DNA of 64,000 bases from Costus lasius. Taxonomy: Eukaryota; Streptophyta; Magnoliopsida; Zingiberales; Costaceae. Positions within the stretch are counted from its first letter, which is position 1, and every line of letters begins with the position of its first letter. A program made the translations under genes and the position numbers. The notes under the pieces were generated by a model. That model was not told the origin of the DNA and made no database searches. It was given only the letters and a program-made list of their open reading frames with translations. This document shows positions 35,117 through 46,214 of the stretch, piece after piece. The DNA is taken from assembly GCA_027563935.2 (NCBI GenBank), contig CM050449.1, positions 77,717,178 to 77,781,177 on the forward strand, read 5' to 3'.

Positions 35117-36768
35117 GGTGTTCGTTGCTGCAGGAATCTACAACAAGCAAGAACAGCAAGGTCAGTATCAATGTTTAGAATCAATCCAGGACTTAAGAAA
35201 GATTCTTTTCTCACTATTTTGTCTGACTGAAAAATCCAGTAAACAGTCCGAAAGAGTATCACTCTTTTAGTGAGATGGGATCCAAATTTCATACTTGGTC
35301 TCCGCGTCCCGCTCAGGCGAGATAAGATGCACAGAGATGACAAGCACTAATTTCTGGTAGGCTGTCCCAGCCAATCGCCAACCCGTGCGATTCCCCTTCA
35401 TCTTGGCAATCCAGCAGACTGTGCCAACTAAGTTGGTACAACACAGTCTCTGATCCCAGAGATGGCTGCCTCCATGCGCTACCATATGCGCCACATATGT
35501 AGCCTACATGGTCAAGCTGACCCGACCTACTCCCTGGACCACCACGTGTTATGCTGAGCAACGAGCAGTGATAAATCCCTACTCTGTAACACGCAGGTGA
35601 AATCCAGCACCGTCTGAAGATAGATGGACGTGCCCACTGAGTGGGTTCAACACGGCTCCAACGATAATCAGAAAGGTGAGGTTTCGCGTCAGAAGGCTTT
35701 ATCGAGCTTGATATATTAGCGTTGGATTTTAACGGTCTTTTATCTTCTTACTATCAGGCATATCCTATGGCTATAGTAGAAGATAAACTTAAACATGCAA
35801 TTCTAATTATTAGCAATAAGTAGCAATAAGTAGAAAGCATGATCTTATGTGGTAAAAGCCCATGAACCCTAGTAAGACCTTAATTTTACTTAAGTCTTCA
35901 CTTGAGCTCCTTGGCATCTCATCTGGTCCAACCTAGGGCCCTAGCGCCAAGAGCACCTCAGGTGCGCCACCAGCTGAATGCTCCTTTGGGATGTGTGCAT
36001 TTGTACTCTTGTCTAATCAAAGTACATTTGATCTATCTAGACAAGGTTGACTCGCAGGTCAATTATACAATAAATTAATGAAAAAGTGATTCGCAGATCA
36101 CAATAAAATTAACTTATAATTTACCAGGCACGCAGGCCCCAGCACAGCACACAATAGGGCAACCCACATAAGACTAAATAGACAAGCATCATGGCATCAA
36201 ATCATCATGTGATCCAATCAAGAAATTAAATTTTTGAAAAACCCCATGGCATCAATTTTAATTTCCTTATGTGCCCTACAACCTTACAATGGTCCATTGA
36301 TAGGGATCCACTCATCCATCTAGTTAGATCCTTTGCCCCTGCATGCACCGAGTCCTAACTGACCCGAGTTGACCTGATGGTCAACCATGCATGCGCCAAG
36401 GGCTGAACCACCCTCATGAGTTTTGGCAAGCGGGTGTGACCCCGGGCCTAACTCATGTGTGTTCAGTAGTTGTCTCAACCAGACCTCGCTACACGCCTTG
36501 GATGCAGTCGACCTATAGCCACCTCGTGCTTGCGCACAGGTGCTATCTGGTCAACCCATCTAGGCTGTCAGATGGTCTGATCAGACTAGTTGGATCTAAC
36601 CTAGAAGATGCTTTCAACCCCATCAACCCATCTAAGGATTTAATGTAGTGGCACCTTAGATCTAATCATGCGCGCAAGATGTAAGTTTTAGAAAACATTT
36701 TGACATGCGCAAACATCTAGAACATCCATAAGATATATCTTCTAGCATGTTGATAACCCTTAGATCTA

Positions 36769-36833
36769 AGGGGGTCCCCTTCAAGGGGGAGCGCAAACTT
36801 TAGGGGGTCCCCTTCTTGGGGGAGCGCATACTT
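36769..36833 (-). repeat. LTR-end-like tandem pair in A leader
   Basis: Two units of about 32 bp (36769-36800 and 36802-36833) with AGGGGGTCCCCTTC and GGGGGAGCGCA. On the minus strand they resemble the terminal GCGCTCCCCC...AAGGGGAC of family-1 LTRs, yet they lie in the leader about 190 bp from the LTR. Confidence 0.8.
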
Positions 36834-36842
36834 CATCAAAGC

Positions 36843-36926
36843 CATGATACAAGCGCAAACTACATGTTAGCATGATACAAGCGCAAACTTCATGTTAGCA
36901 TGATACAAGCGCAAACTTCATGTAAA
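36843..36926 (-). repeat. 28-bp tandem repeat, three copies, in A leader
   Basis: Units 36843-36870, 36871-36898 and 36899-36926, each starting CATGATACAAGCGCAAACT; they differ at a few bases. Confidence 0.92.
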
Positions 36927-37006
36927 CAAAGCATGCATCAAGTAAGCGCAATATGTATGGATCACAAACACTTCAAAGCAATCATATAGATCATATCAAG
37001 AGCCTA

Positions 37007-37018
37007 GCTCTGATACCA
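37007..37018 (-). other. Primer binding site (initiator Met tRNA), element A
   Basis: TGGTATCAGAGC on the minus strand, two bases from the 5' LTR. Confidence 0.93.
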
Positions 37019-37020
37019 AT

Positions 37021-38708
37021 TGAAGGAACCCCTAATATAAAGGGGGGGGGGGGGGAAAACCCTAATCATGCGCATCTAGCATGCATGGCGGAAAATAGGG
37101 TTTCAAAATCGCATATGAAACTATATGATCAACTTAAGTTATGAGAAATCATACCAACGCCATATGCTTGGAATTCGGCTTGGAAGAAGAGATCAAATTA
37201 GGTCTCCTCCACAAGTCCACACACAAGATGAAGATGCTCACTTCCTTGAGATCTCTTGTGCTAGCAAGACACCCAAGCCTTATCTTGTCGAATGGAAAGG
37301 GTTTGATGAGATGAATCCGTTCGGCCGAGAGCTTCTCTTGGATGTCTACACCACACCTTCGTCAACCACACCTCGAAAGGAATCAAGGCGTTGAAGTGAG
37401 GAGCTCAACGCATAAGCGTTTTGGCATTGAAGCAAAACCGGCCCTTGATGACTTTCCATAAATGGAAGTCAATCAAACCATGCGTTCAAGCCAACCCAAA
37501 ACGCATTTTGGCATTGAACCAAGCGTTCATATTTGTGAACCGGTTCAATCCAAAATGTCAAATCGGCTTTGGTTCATCAAACCAAACCGAAATAGCTCAA
37601 GCCACTTGGTCTAGACCAAATCGAACCCCAAGGCTTATGATCTAACCGTTCATCTCCTGATGCCCCTGATCTCTCCGATCTAGCATCACCTCTCTCGATC
37701 GAAGCTTACCGATCTCAAGCCCTAATCAATCAAACATGATCAGACCAGATCTCACTTACAATCAGAGATTAAATCCCTTTAATCTGAACTCAAAGAATCC
37801 AGTCCATACGATCTGACTTAAGTAAGCCATATCACCAAATTGTGCGACCCTGAGGGTTTCCTCTAAATGTCGGTAACGATAACTTACGTTATCACGATCA
37901 GTGAGGGGTATCTAGCAACACATCACTGTCTCCCGATATAAAGGAAAGAGTCTTCCAAGACTACTCCCAAACCATAGCACAAGTGTGACTCAATTCACAA
38001 GGCATACATATGTCCTTTACCACTGGATGTTCTTATTGGACAAGCATGTCAAGCCTGTAACTCCAATACGATGAGCATGATTAGATCAGATGCACATAGT
38101 CATCTGGGTATGGCCATACACTATCTCAATCATCTCATAAGGGGGCCCTTTAGAACATCACACTCCTTAAACAAGGAGACGGCAATCCTATGTCTATCAC
38201 TAGTGTCCTAACCTGATTCAAGCTCACCATCCAAGATAGTCTATAATCATTATGTTTCAAATGATATTGAACTACCTCAAGACAATGACAATCATCATTT
38301 AGAAACACAAGTGATCTCAAGTCAAAGGACATGTGCCACTTGCTGCTTACAAGGATTATTCACATTGTGACAAGCAATGGAATATCCCAGTAGGGTCTGT
38401 CCAGTACATCCAATGTACCCATGAGTCTACATCTTATTCCATGCTCGAAGCATCCTATAAGATTAGCACTCATATTAGTCTCAATCATATCAAGGCTGTC
38501 TCATGTTCACCAAGATATCTCGACTAAGGACATATAGCCTGTCAGCCTAGCTGAACAGCTTTGAGACATTATTCAGAAGTACACTTATTACAGCAGACAA
38601 GGTAACAACCTGAATAATAACCATGCCTTTATAAACTTAAGAGTTTATTACATGATACTAATACAATCCCAAGGCCTCAAACATTAGCCTTAAGGGCATA
38701 CCCCAACA
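37021..38708 (-). repeat. 5' LTR of element A
   Basis: 1688 bp with a 14-G run near its inner end. Two substitutions and one G differ from 18010-19696. Palindrome GTATGGCCATAC at 38108-38119. Followed by GACAA (38709-38713). Confidence 0.95.
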
Positions 38709-38713
38709 GACAA

Positions 38714-39193
38714 GGCCTTGCCTTTCTTCTCCTCATTCTGAAGTTGCAACATGTCCTTCAACATGTGAGGTGGCCCTCCACATGAATAGCACCTATTATT
38801 CCTGATCATATCCATCTTTAATTTCAGTTCCTTGGTTAAGCCTTTCGGCTCAACACACTGAATATCAACTTTAGCAGGATTGAGCTCAACCAATTCATCA
38901 AAGAGCTGCCTTAGATTAAAATAATTTCAGAGGCACTCTTCGATTCATATCACCCTTCAAGTGACATGTTGGTTAGCAACCTCCAAAGTATCAACCTGAT
39001 GCTTATCATAAGCATCCCTCTCAGCCGCTGAGGCCGAGCATGGAAGTGGCTCAGGAATAAGACGCTTAAGAACATAAAGCTTCCTCTCGAGCTTGAGCAC
39101 GATTCTCAAGTTCATATACCAATCTAGTAAGTTGGATCCAACCAACTTATCTAGGGTAGATTGCAGTGACCAACTGCTATTGTTCATAGCCAT
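38714..39193 (-). pseudogene. Copia gag remnant of element C with internal deletion
   Basis: Starts at ATG 39193, 5 bp after an acceptor-like TAG (39198-39200). N-terminal gag text (GSNLLDWYMNLRIVLKLERKL) is clear, then the frame stops near 38957. The next recognisable piece is the knuckle region near 38800-38840 (CYSCGGPPHMLKDM), in which the last Cys is Met. Only about 130 codons separate start and knuckle, against about 240 in A and E, so much of the capsid region is deleted. The gene ends at the A insertion (GACAA). It cannot make normal particles. Confidence 0.85.
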
Positions 39194-39197
39194 TGTT

Positions 39198-40886
39198 CTA
39201 CAACAACCAAGAAACAGCAGATTAGTACTACTTCGAGTCATTTAAACTGGACTTGCCTTTTAAATGACCATGGCTCCCACTATTTTTAATCAAATTGACA
39301 ACCCACAAAGTCAATCGAGAAATCCAAGATTTCCTAGTGAGATGAGGTCCTCATTCCACACAGGGCTTCGCGTCCCACGAGGGTGGGATGAGATGCACAA
39401 AGTGACCCATGTTTCCTAAGGTGGGCGCGCCGGCCGATTGCTCCAAGCAATTCCCCTTATTGAGACAGTCCAGGCATTTCATGTCCAGTGAGGGCTGGAT
39501 ACAGCATGAAATCCTAACCTCTCAACGATGCCTCTAGAGTTTCATCATGTGCCTAGCACACATGAAAATCTAGTCAAGTCCATTCCTAACCGTTATGCCC
39601 AGGGCCAACGAGTTTCCTTGCGAAGGCACGCCCAGGTTAAAACTGGACTGGGGAAACCATTGCCACCACGCACTTTCTAAAGATAAGTGGGTGTGTCCCA
39701 CGAGGGTGGGAAACAGTTCACAACTCCACTGATCGATAGCTTAGTGAGGGCTACGCGTTAGAAGGCTACTAGACTTGATATTTTAATTGAGGGTTTTTGT
39801 TTAAGGTCTCATCATCTCAGTTTTATCTTATGTCTATCATTACAGGCATGCAATCCTATGGTGATAGCATAACGATAAAACATCACAGGCATGCTTTAGC
39901 TTTTGTAAAGAAAGCAATAAAAGGATGATGTGATCATAGCCCATTCAAGACATTGAACCAATCCATGCCAAAAAGGGGTTCAACTCTTGACCTAGGATTC
40001 AAGCCCCAAGATTAGACCTAGCCTAGCCGACCTCTAGCTCTATCTTCAAGGTTGGCTCCAAGGTTATTCTCCCATGGTTTAGCTCTCAAACTCTAGGGGT
40101 ACACCCACAAGGTTCGGCCAATGCCAAGGTCTTCCTCCAAGGAAGGTGTGCCATTTAGCAAGCCACAAGAGGGATAGCACACAAGCACAAGGCTCGGCCA
40201 AACCCTAACTTGCGCCCCCATACAAGGATGTGCCACCTTTGAAGCTTGTTGCGCCATCATGCAAGGATGCGCAACCAAGCAAGCATGCACCTTGCTCCAA
40301 GTAGATGTGCCATCCTAATCTTCTTCTTAGTTAAAAGCAAAAAGAAAAGCGGCACGCAGGCCTCACAAGGATACATCACAGGCATGTTAAGGGGCTTGAT
40401 ATATGACCACAACATCATGCATAATCAAGTACTTACTCATGCAATTCTATATGCTCATGAAAAACATAAAATTTGAAATTTTACTTTTTCATAAAACATG
40501 TCTCTCTTCCTTCCCTTCATATCACAAATCTTTGATTCTAAGTTTCTCTCAGGAGTCTACAAGAGGCATACCGGTTGCCCTCCTTGCAATCCCTAACTTG
40601 CTAGAATAAGGGCAATCACCCAGTCCATGCCCTATTCCAATAAGTCTCTCAAGATAGGTCTATCCTATTATGAGAGGAGAAATTTTCTCTTCCACGTATG
40701 GGTCTATCCCATCACATGAAGAGAGCAAAGAACCACAAGAAGTTAATTAGAAGTAAGAAACAAGAGACCTACAATTTTTCTACTTAAAGAAAAACCATGC
40801 GCCAACATCTATGCAATATGCGAAAATGTAGATATGGCATGTGAGCATGAAAAGCATGAAAGAACATCGTTCGAGGCTCGCAAGTA
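39198..40886 (-). other. 5' leader of element C
   Basis: Leader with hairpin-forming CCCACGAGGGTGGG at 39374-39387 and again at 39697-39710, and CCAG...CTGG near 39484-39499. Acceptor-like end: TACTAAT (39221-39227), pyrimidine run, TTGTTGTAG. Several 60-80-codon ORFs occur but show no recognisable protein. Confidence 0.7.
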
Positions 40887-40898
40887 GCTCTGATACCA
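40887..40898 (-). other. Primer binding site (initiator Met tRNA), element C
   Basis: TGGTATCAGAGC on the minus strand, one base from the LTR. Confidence 0.92.
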
Positions 40899-40899
40899 C

Positions 40900-42990
40900 T
40901 GTTGGGAAACCCCGGGGACATTTTACAATTTTCAGAGCCATGGACATACATTTTACGCAGCGGAAGAATGTCCCCGAAACAGGCTAGTCCCAAAAACCCA
41001 GTGAAGATCTCTTGCGAGGGGGTCGACACAATGTGATAGTAAGTACCTTTAAGCAATTAGAAGCCGATGTCGATGAAGGCGCCCAAGTGTTCGCCCTCTG
41101 CAGTCTCGCACACACGGATTCCTCAAGTTTTCTTCTTCCTCGCCCGGTGCTAGCCTCAGGAAGAAGATCCATGCCTTAGGAGAGTCCTCCAAGCAACTTG
41201 CGCCACCACCAAGATGTGATGCGCCAAGGAGATGGAAGGAGAAGAGAACGCCGCAAGCCTTCTTGTTCCTTTGCGCCAAGGAAAGGAAAAGGAAAAGCAT
41301 GCTTGCGCCCTTGATGGAAGAAGGAGAGCTCTAAGCTCTCCAAGCCGTCACCCTCTAATGCTTCACGCCTCCAAGGAATTAGCATCATCAAGAGAGGGGG
41401 CGGCAAGGGCTTATTTATAGGAGCAAGAGGCGGTTAGGGGAGAATGACAAGTGTTGACAATTAGGGCATGATTCTAGGAGATTATCCAATCAAATATATT
41501 GATTAAATCTCCACTCCCATATGTGCCTAAGACTTGCCAAAGCAAGTATCAGCCATATGCGCCCATATCATGCCATATGAGGCATTAATCCCATCCATGC
41601 GCCTAGACCTAGTCAAGGCAATATGATGGATTGCCTAATGTGGCTTGGGCGCAAGTCCTAATCCAATTAGGACTCTAATTATGTTAATAATCAGCCCACA
41701 ATCGTCAAACACAATCCAATCAATTATCTTGTGTGATTTAATCAAATCCAATTTGATTTAATCACCTAGGAGATACCAAACAAGGCATAGGCGCAAATTC
41801 TAGTCCAACTAGAATCCCATATGCGCCTATCCCATTAATTCATCCCCATTATACCCTTCAAGCCTCTTAGCCCTTCAATACAACTTATTAGCAAGCCCAA
41901 CTAAGCAATGGGCCAAGCCCAAAGTCCATTATGCATGTTAACCAAGCTATTGGATCCAATCCAATTTAACCCATGGTTAAATGAGGCTAACCATGGTTAA
42001 TTTGATCAATATGCCAAAAATGAAAGTTGGCCCCAATAAGTTTCTTCCATCTCATCAGGCCCATTGGCGCTGATGAAATCTCCTAAATAGATCAGAGTTA
42101 TCCAATAACTCGATCTAAAGGCTACCCGATCAATATGAAAACTCGAGTATCAAGGTGTGCGACCCTATAGGTCCCTCTAACGCTGGCAGTGCTGACCAAA
42201 GGTCATCACAAGCAGTGAGTGGCACCTAGCAGTGCATCGCTGCTACCCAGGTTATTGGAATGGATATCGACATCGACATCCCCATCATCGCAACTAGGTA
42301 CAGATGCATTACAGTCTCTTTGCCGTACTGATATCCGATTGGACAAGTGTGTCACCACTTGTTTTCATCCAATTACATGGCTATGACTAAAACAGGTTCT
42401 CACCTGGGTATGGCCATACACTCTCAGTCATAGAACCATAAGGGAGCTCCATGGATATCATACTTCCCTAAGAAAGGGGCAAATCCTATATCTGTCCATT
42501 GACCTTCTCATATGGGTCGTGACATGCTCAATGACAACCGTTATGGCCTCCCAACTACGGCAAGGTGTTAGGTTGCATCAAAGCAAGTCCCTAACCATAT
42601 AGAATGGTCAATGACCTCAAGTCAAGGGATCAATGCATCTCCTGTCACTTGTGAGGATAACTCATGACACCAAGTCATAGCCTCACAGCAGGTCTATCCA
42701 GTATATCCTCCAATGATATACCCATGTGTCTGCGTTAGCACCACGTGCCTAACCAGCCCACATACCAGTCTCACAAGTACCAGAGCTATCCCATATCCAC
42801 TCAGGTACATCGACTAGGGACAATCATTTGAGCACAGATCCAATCTGTCTCCAGGGACATTATCATGTAAGTACACAATCGCAGGTGTAGACAAACAATG
42901 ATAACGACAATGCCAGAAAGATATATGAATATCAGAGTTAAGTAGTACAAAGATGGACCAAAACTAGGTCCTAGGGCATATACACCAACA
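40900..42990 (-). repeat. 5' LTR of element C
   Basis: 2091-bp LTR reading TGTTGGTGTATATGCC...GGTTTCCCAACA on the minus strand. Last part matches 5136-5749; full length is homologous to solo LTR S. Shares GTATGGCCATAC (42408-42419) and a TTGTCCAAT motif with family 1 although most of the LTR is different. ORFs inside (for example 41176-41420) are not genes. Confidence 0.94.
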
Positions 42991-43161
42991 CTCTTAACGC
43001 TGCTTTCAAGTTTGTTCGCACTTAGAAGTTTAGAACAACCACTGGTTTTGTCTGCCTAGATTAAAACAAGTCAATAAGTCAGTACTTAACTACATAATCC
43101 TCGTGAGAAAGATAATCTTTTTATTACTTTGATAAATCCATGCACTTGTGGAACCCTATCA
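42991..43161 (+). repeat. 5' LTR of element G, terminal 171 bp
   Basis: Matches 51375-51545 with about 13 substitutions and no gap; ends CCCTATCA. The break at 42990/42991 is the insertion of C. Confidence 0.9.
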
Positions 43162-43167
43162 AGTTTT

Positions 43168-43185
43168 TGGCGTCGTTGCCGGGGA
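43168..43185 (+). other. Primer binding site of G (Asp-tRNA type)
   Basis: TGGCGTCGTTGCCGGGGA lies 6 bp past the LTR. It matches the usual Athila-type primer site at all but one base (T for C at the sixth position). Confidence 0.85.
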
Positions 43186-43411
43186 TTACGGCTAGTTAAT
43201 ATTGACTAATAGATAAGTTTGGAGATTAGGCATTTTCTTTTCTTCTGCTTTACTACTAGTTTTTACTGTTCCTTTTCTTTTTATAGTTCACTTACACGTT
43301 GTATGCCCAGAATTTCTCATGCAGGTGCTTTGTTTCTGGAAGACCCAGAAATTTAGTGTATGCCTTCGAAGGAGATTGCAGTTTGGGAACAAGAAGACCT
43401 CTGAAGAATGA

Positions 43412-44236
43412 GTGATGGGGTCGAACAATCAATCTTTGAGGGACTTCGCAGCACCAAACATACATGGGTTTAATTCAAGCATTGTTCGACCTAATGTAGA
43501 GGCGAACAATTTCAAACTCAAACCAGCGCTGATGACGATGGTCCAGCAAAATCAATTTGGGGGATCCCCAAATCAGGACCCTAATCTTCATTTAGCTATT
43601 TTTCTAGAATATTGTGATGCTGTCAAAGTTAATGGAGTTTCGTCTGACGAGATAAGACTAAGATTATTTCCATTTTCTCTCAGGGACCGTGTGAGAGCTT
43701 GGTTATATTCAATGCCAGCAGGATCTATCACCACTTGGGAAGGGCTATCAAAAGCATTTCTGAATAAATATTTCCTACCAAGCAAGACTGTTCAACTGCG
43801 CAACAGGATTACGAGTTTTGCACAGCAAGAGGGAGAGTCACTCTACGACGCCTGGGAACCCTTCAAGGAGCTCCAACGAATGTGCCCACATCATGGACTT
43901 CAGGAATGGGTTTTAATCTACATCTTTTACAATGGATTGGATTACAATACCAGATTGATGGTGGACGCTACGGCTGGAGGAACGATCATGAGCAAGAGTG
44001 TGGAAGACGCAACTGCTTTACTTGAGGATATGGCCATGAACCATAACCACTGGTCAAGTGAGCGGAACATTACTCCCACAGGGTTTGGTAAGTACCATAA
44101 TGATCCCTTGACATCACTGGCGGCTAAGGTAGACTCTTTGGCTCATAAGCTAGATTCTTTTTTCTTTTCCCTCAATTGCCGTTAATGTAGTTTTTGTGAG
44201 GTGTGCGGTGTAACAGGGCATAATTCATCTGAATGT
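43412..44236 (+). pseudogene. Athila-like gag with zinc knuckle behind a stop (element G)
   Basis: 257 open codons of gypsy-type gag: N-terminal LRDFAAPNIHGF, then the retrotransposon gag core with RLRLFPFSL-type and W-GLSKAFLNKYFP-like motifs and CPHHGLQEW near residue 160. TAA at 44183-44185 ends the frame. In the same frame just beyond, a CCHC knuckle (C-X2-C-X4-H-X4-C) is intact at 44195-44236, so the stop is a lesion within gag. The next frame (44233 onward) is shifted, a second lesion. Confidence 0.87.
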
Positions 44237-45366
44237 CAAACTTTGAGTCTATGCTAGAAGTTGTTATGAAGCAGCAGAAGAGTACCGAAGACCTTGCTGA
44301 CCAGATCAAGCAGCTGACATCTCGAGTGGAAGCTCTGGCTACCCACAACAAGATGTTGGAAAATCAGATTGCACGGCAAGCTAGTACTGCTAGCAAGCCT
44401 ACAGGGAGACTACCGGGACAGCCTGAGTTGAATCCCAGGGAGCACATCAACGCGGTTACTGTAATGAGTGCCAGATACAATGAGACACCTAGAGAGCCTA
44501 TCGAGGAATCTACTGTTAAATCTGCAAGTATTGTTTTTGATTTTGAAGACTGTGAGGAGAAAGGGGAGAAAGTGGAATATGTAGGTCTGCCTACATATTT
44601 CCCTCCGATTCCTTTTCCCCAGAGGTTACGTAAAACAAATCAGAGAAAACCTGATTGTGGTAAGTCTGAGGCAAAGAAAGACCAGGTAAGCAAGAACACT
44701 GAAATAATAAAGGTAAGGGATCCTGGAGATATTTCAATTCCCTGCCAAGTTGGTAAGTCCTCTGTTGAAAATGCTTTGTGTGACATAGGAGCTAGTATTA
44801 CCTTGATACCTGCATACTTGATTGAGGAGGTAGTTAGTGGAGAACTTAAACCTACTGAGACTTATATTCAATTTGCTAATGGTTTTGATCAGCAACCAAT
44901 TGGTATATTAGAGAATGTAATAGTTAAAATTGATAAATTTTCTATCGTTACTGATTTTATGGTTGTTAACATAAAGGAAAACGCTAAGTTCCCTGTCATT
45001 CTAGGAAGACCATTTTTAGCAAGCACGGGAGCTATACTTGACATGTTGCATGAGAATCTTATATTGAATTTGAATGATAGTAAGTTGATCTTTGATTTTT
45101 CATCAGAAGCTAAAGGGATTAATTTTGCATGTTCCTATCAATTGCTCGAAGTGAAGAAGAACAAATTTGATGAAGAAAATATTTTCGAGGTGGATAGATG
45201 TTTCTCAGAAAATTGGAAAAAGCATAAAAGGGACGAATTGAAAGACACCAAAACATGGGCATTACCTCGAGCTTTAAAGTTAAATCTATATAATGATATG
45301 GAAAGGTGTGAGGAACAACAATTGCCTATTATTCACTGCGCTTCATATCCACCAGAAGAGTCATGA
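44233..45366 (+). pseudogene. Athila-like gag C-terminus and aspartic protease (element G)
   Basis: 377 open codons, frame-shifted relative to gag. The N-terminal coiled-coil-like stretch (KQQKSTEDLADQIKQLTSRV) is typical of the region after the knuckle. Protease follows: active-site-like CDIGASITLIP near residue 180, and the second conserved block [13 protein letters not shown] near residue 255. After residue about 290 the sequence no longer resembles protease and RT never appears; instead a post-pol motif (about 45380-45425) follows, so pol is deleted. The start is uncertain because the protein should be part of gag-pol. Confidence 0.85.
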
Positions 45367-46214
45367 CCACTGCCTTGGTCGAGCTAAAGACCGTAAACAA
45401 GCGCTACCTAGGAGGCAACCTAGAGGCTTTGAATTTTCATTAATTTTAGCATGTTTTTTTTCTTTTTTTTTTTAAAGTGTGGATTTCTTTTCATTACAAT
45501 TCATAGGGTTTATATCTCAATTTTTATTTCATATTTTGTTCGTGTTATCTGATGAACTTTTATATATGAAAATTCTTCTAAAATTGATGTTTTATGTGCA
45601 GGAATTTTTCATATATTTTTGGGGATTTTTCTGACAAAAAGCCAAGCCAAAACGCGACAATTACGAGTAAAGCCGTAATTATCGTGCAGCCGTAATTGCA
45701 AATAAGACTGAGTCTACTGGATTGTACACTAAAGCGAGTTTACGGCCAAAACTGTAACATCTTTACGGACCGTAAGTTCTTATGGTTTAACTTCACTGTC
45801 GACTTACGGTTTACGCCCACGCTCGTAATTCGCTGATTTTTGACGATTCCTCTCACGAGCAGCGACGCAACCCTTCCACCTGCCTTCCTATACTTCCAGT
45901 GAGTAACCTCCAACAATCTTTCGCTGGATTTCTGCCGGATTTCTTGAAGAACGCCGTGCATCTGCCGACCCGCAAGAACTCGTCTTTGGGCTGATTCAAG
46001 TCCAATTTTCACCCAAATTCATGAGTTTTCTCCGCTCAGACTCGCGATTTATCATTTACACTCGGAATACTTACACATTGCATCGATTTGGAACCGTTTG
46101 ATCAAATTTTTTGAGGCAATTTCTTACTCGGTTTTCATGGGAAAATTTCAAAGTTACTGTAGCACATGATTTTTGAAATACATTGGCTTATTTTGGGGTA
46201 TTTCGATCGGCACT
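45367..46214 (+). other. Post-pol spacer of element G
   Basis: Starts with TCGAGCTAAAGACCG...CTAGGAGGCAACCTAG (about 45378-45425), a block I recognise as usual just after pol in Athila-type elements. The rest is AT-rich. At 45630-45830 it carries TTACGG/CCGTAA repeats that also occur in the 3' LTR near 50370-50570. An acceptor-like TTTTATGTGCAG lies near 45590-45601. No gene. Confidence 0.6.

Larger units (their letters stand above)
35138..37006 (-). other. 5' leader of element A
   Basis: Non-coding leader. Ends at gag with TACTGAC (35161-35167), a pyrimidine run and TAG (35138-35140). Hairpins CCAACTAAGTTGG at 35424-35436 and CCCACTGAGTGGG at 35633-35645. Near the primer site it carries two 33-bp-spaced units resembling the LTR end (36769-36833) and three 28-bp units (36843-36926). 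Confidence 0.75.
18010..38708 (-). mobile_element. Copia element A (family 1), otherwise intact, interrupted by E
   Basis: Minus-strand element: 5' LTR 37021-38708, primer site, leader, gag-pol 35116-31713, then E, then pol 20202-19717, purine tract, 3' LTR 18010-19696. Flanked by perfect GACAA duplications (18005-18009 and 38709-38713). Without E and one CTGAG copy it would be about 9.18 kb. The two LTRs differ by two substitutions and one base in a poly-G run, so the insertion is recent. The coding frame is continuous across the E site (1295 codons). Confidence 0.96.
5136..42990 (-). mobile_element. Copia element C (family 2), interrupted by D, B and A
   Basis: Minus-strand Angela-type element with 2.1 kb LTRs. 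Pieces in its own order: 5' LTR 40900-42990, primer site, leader, gag remnant 38714-39193, pol 16960-18009, pol 5771-7814, purine tract, 3' LTR piece 5136-5749. Element A entered between gag and pol (GACAA duplicated at 18005-18009 and 38709-38713). B entered at the integrase/RT boundary (CATTA at 7810-7814 and 16960-16964), and the reading frame is continuous across that site when B and one CATTA are discounted. D entered the 3' LTR. C itself sits in the 5' LTR of gypsy element G; the adjoining CTCTT at 42991-42995 is the expected target duplication. LTR divergence is 6/614 by eye. Confidence 0.92.

Noticed and set aside
41049..41420. Several 60-80-codon ORFs on both strands
   Set aside because: Inside the 5' LTR of C; no conserved domain.
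43588..43785. 65-codon ORF antisense to G gag
   Set aside because: Shadow of gag codons; no independent support.
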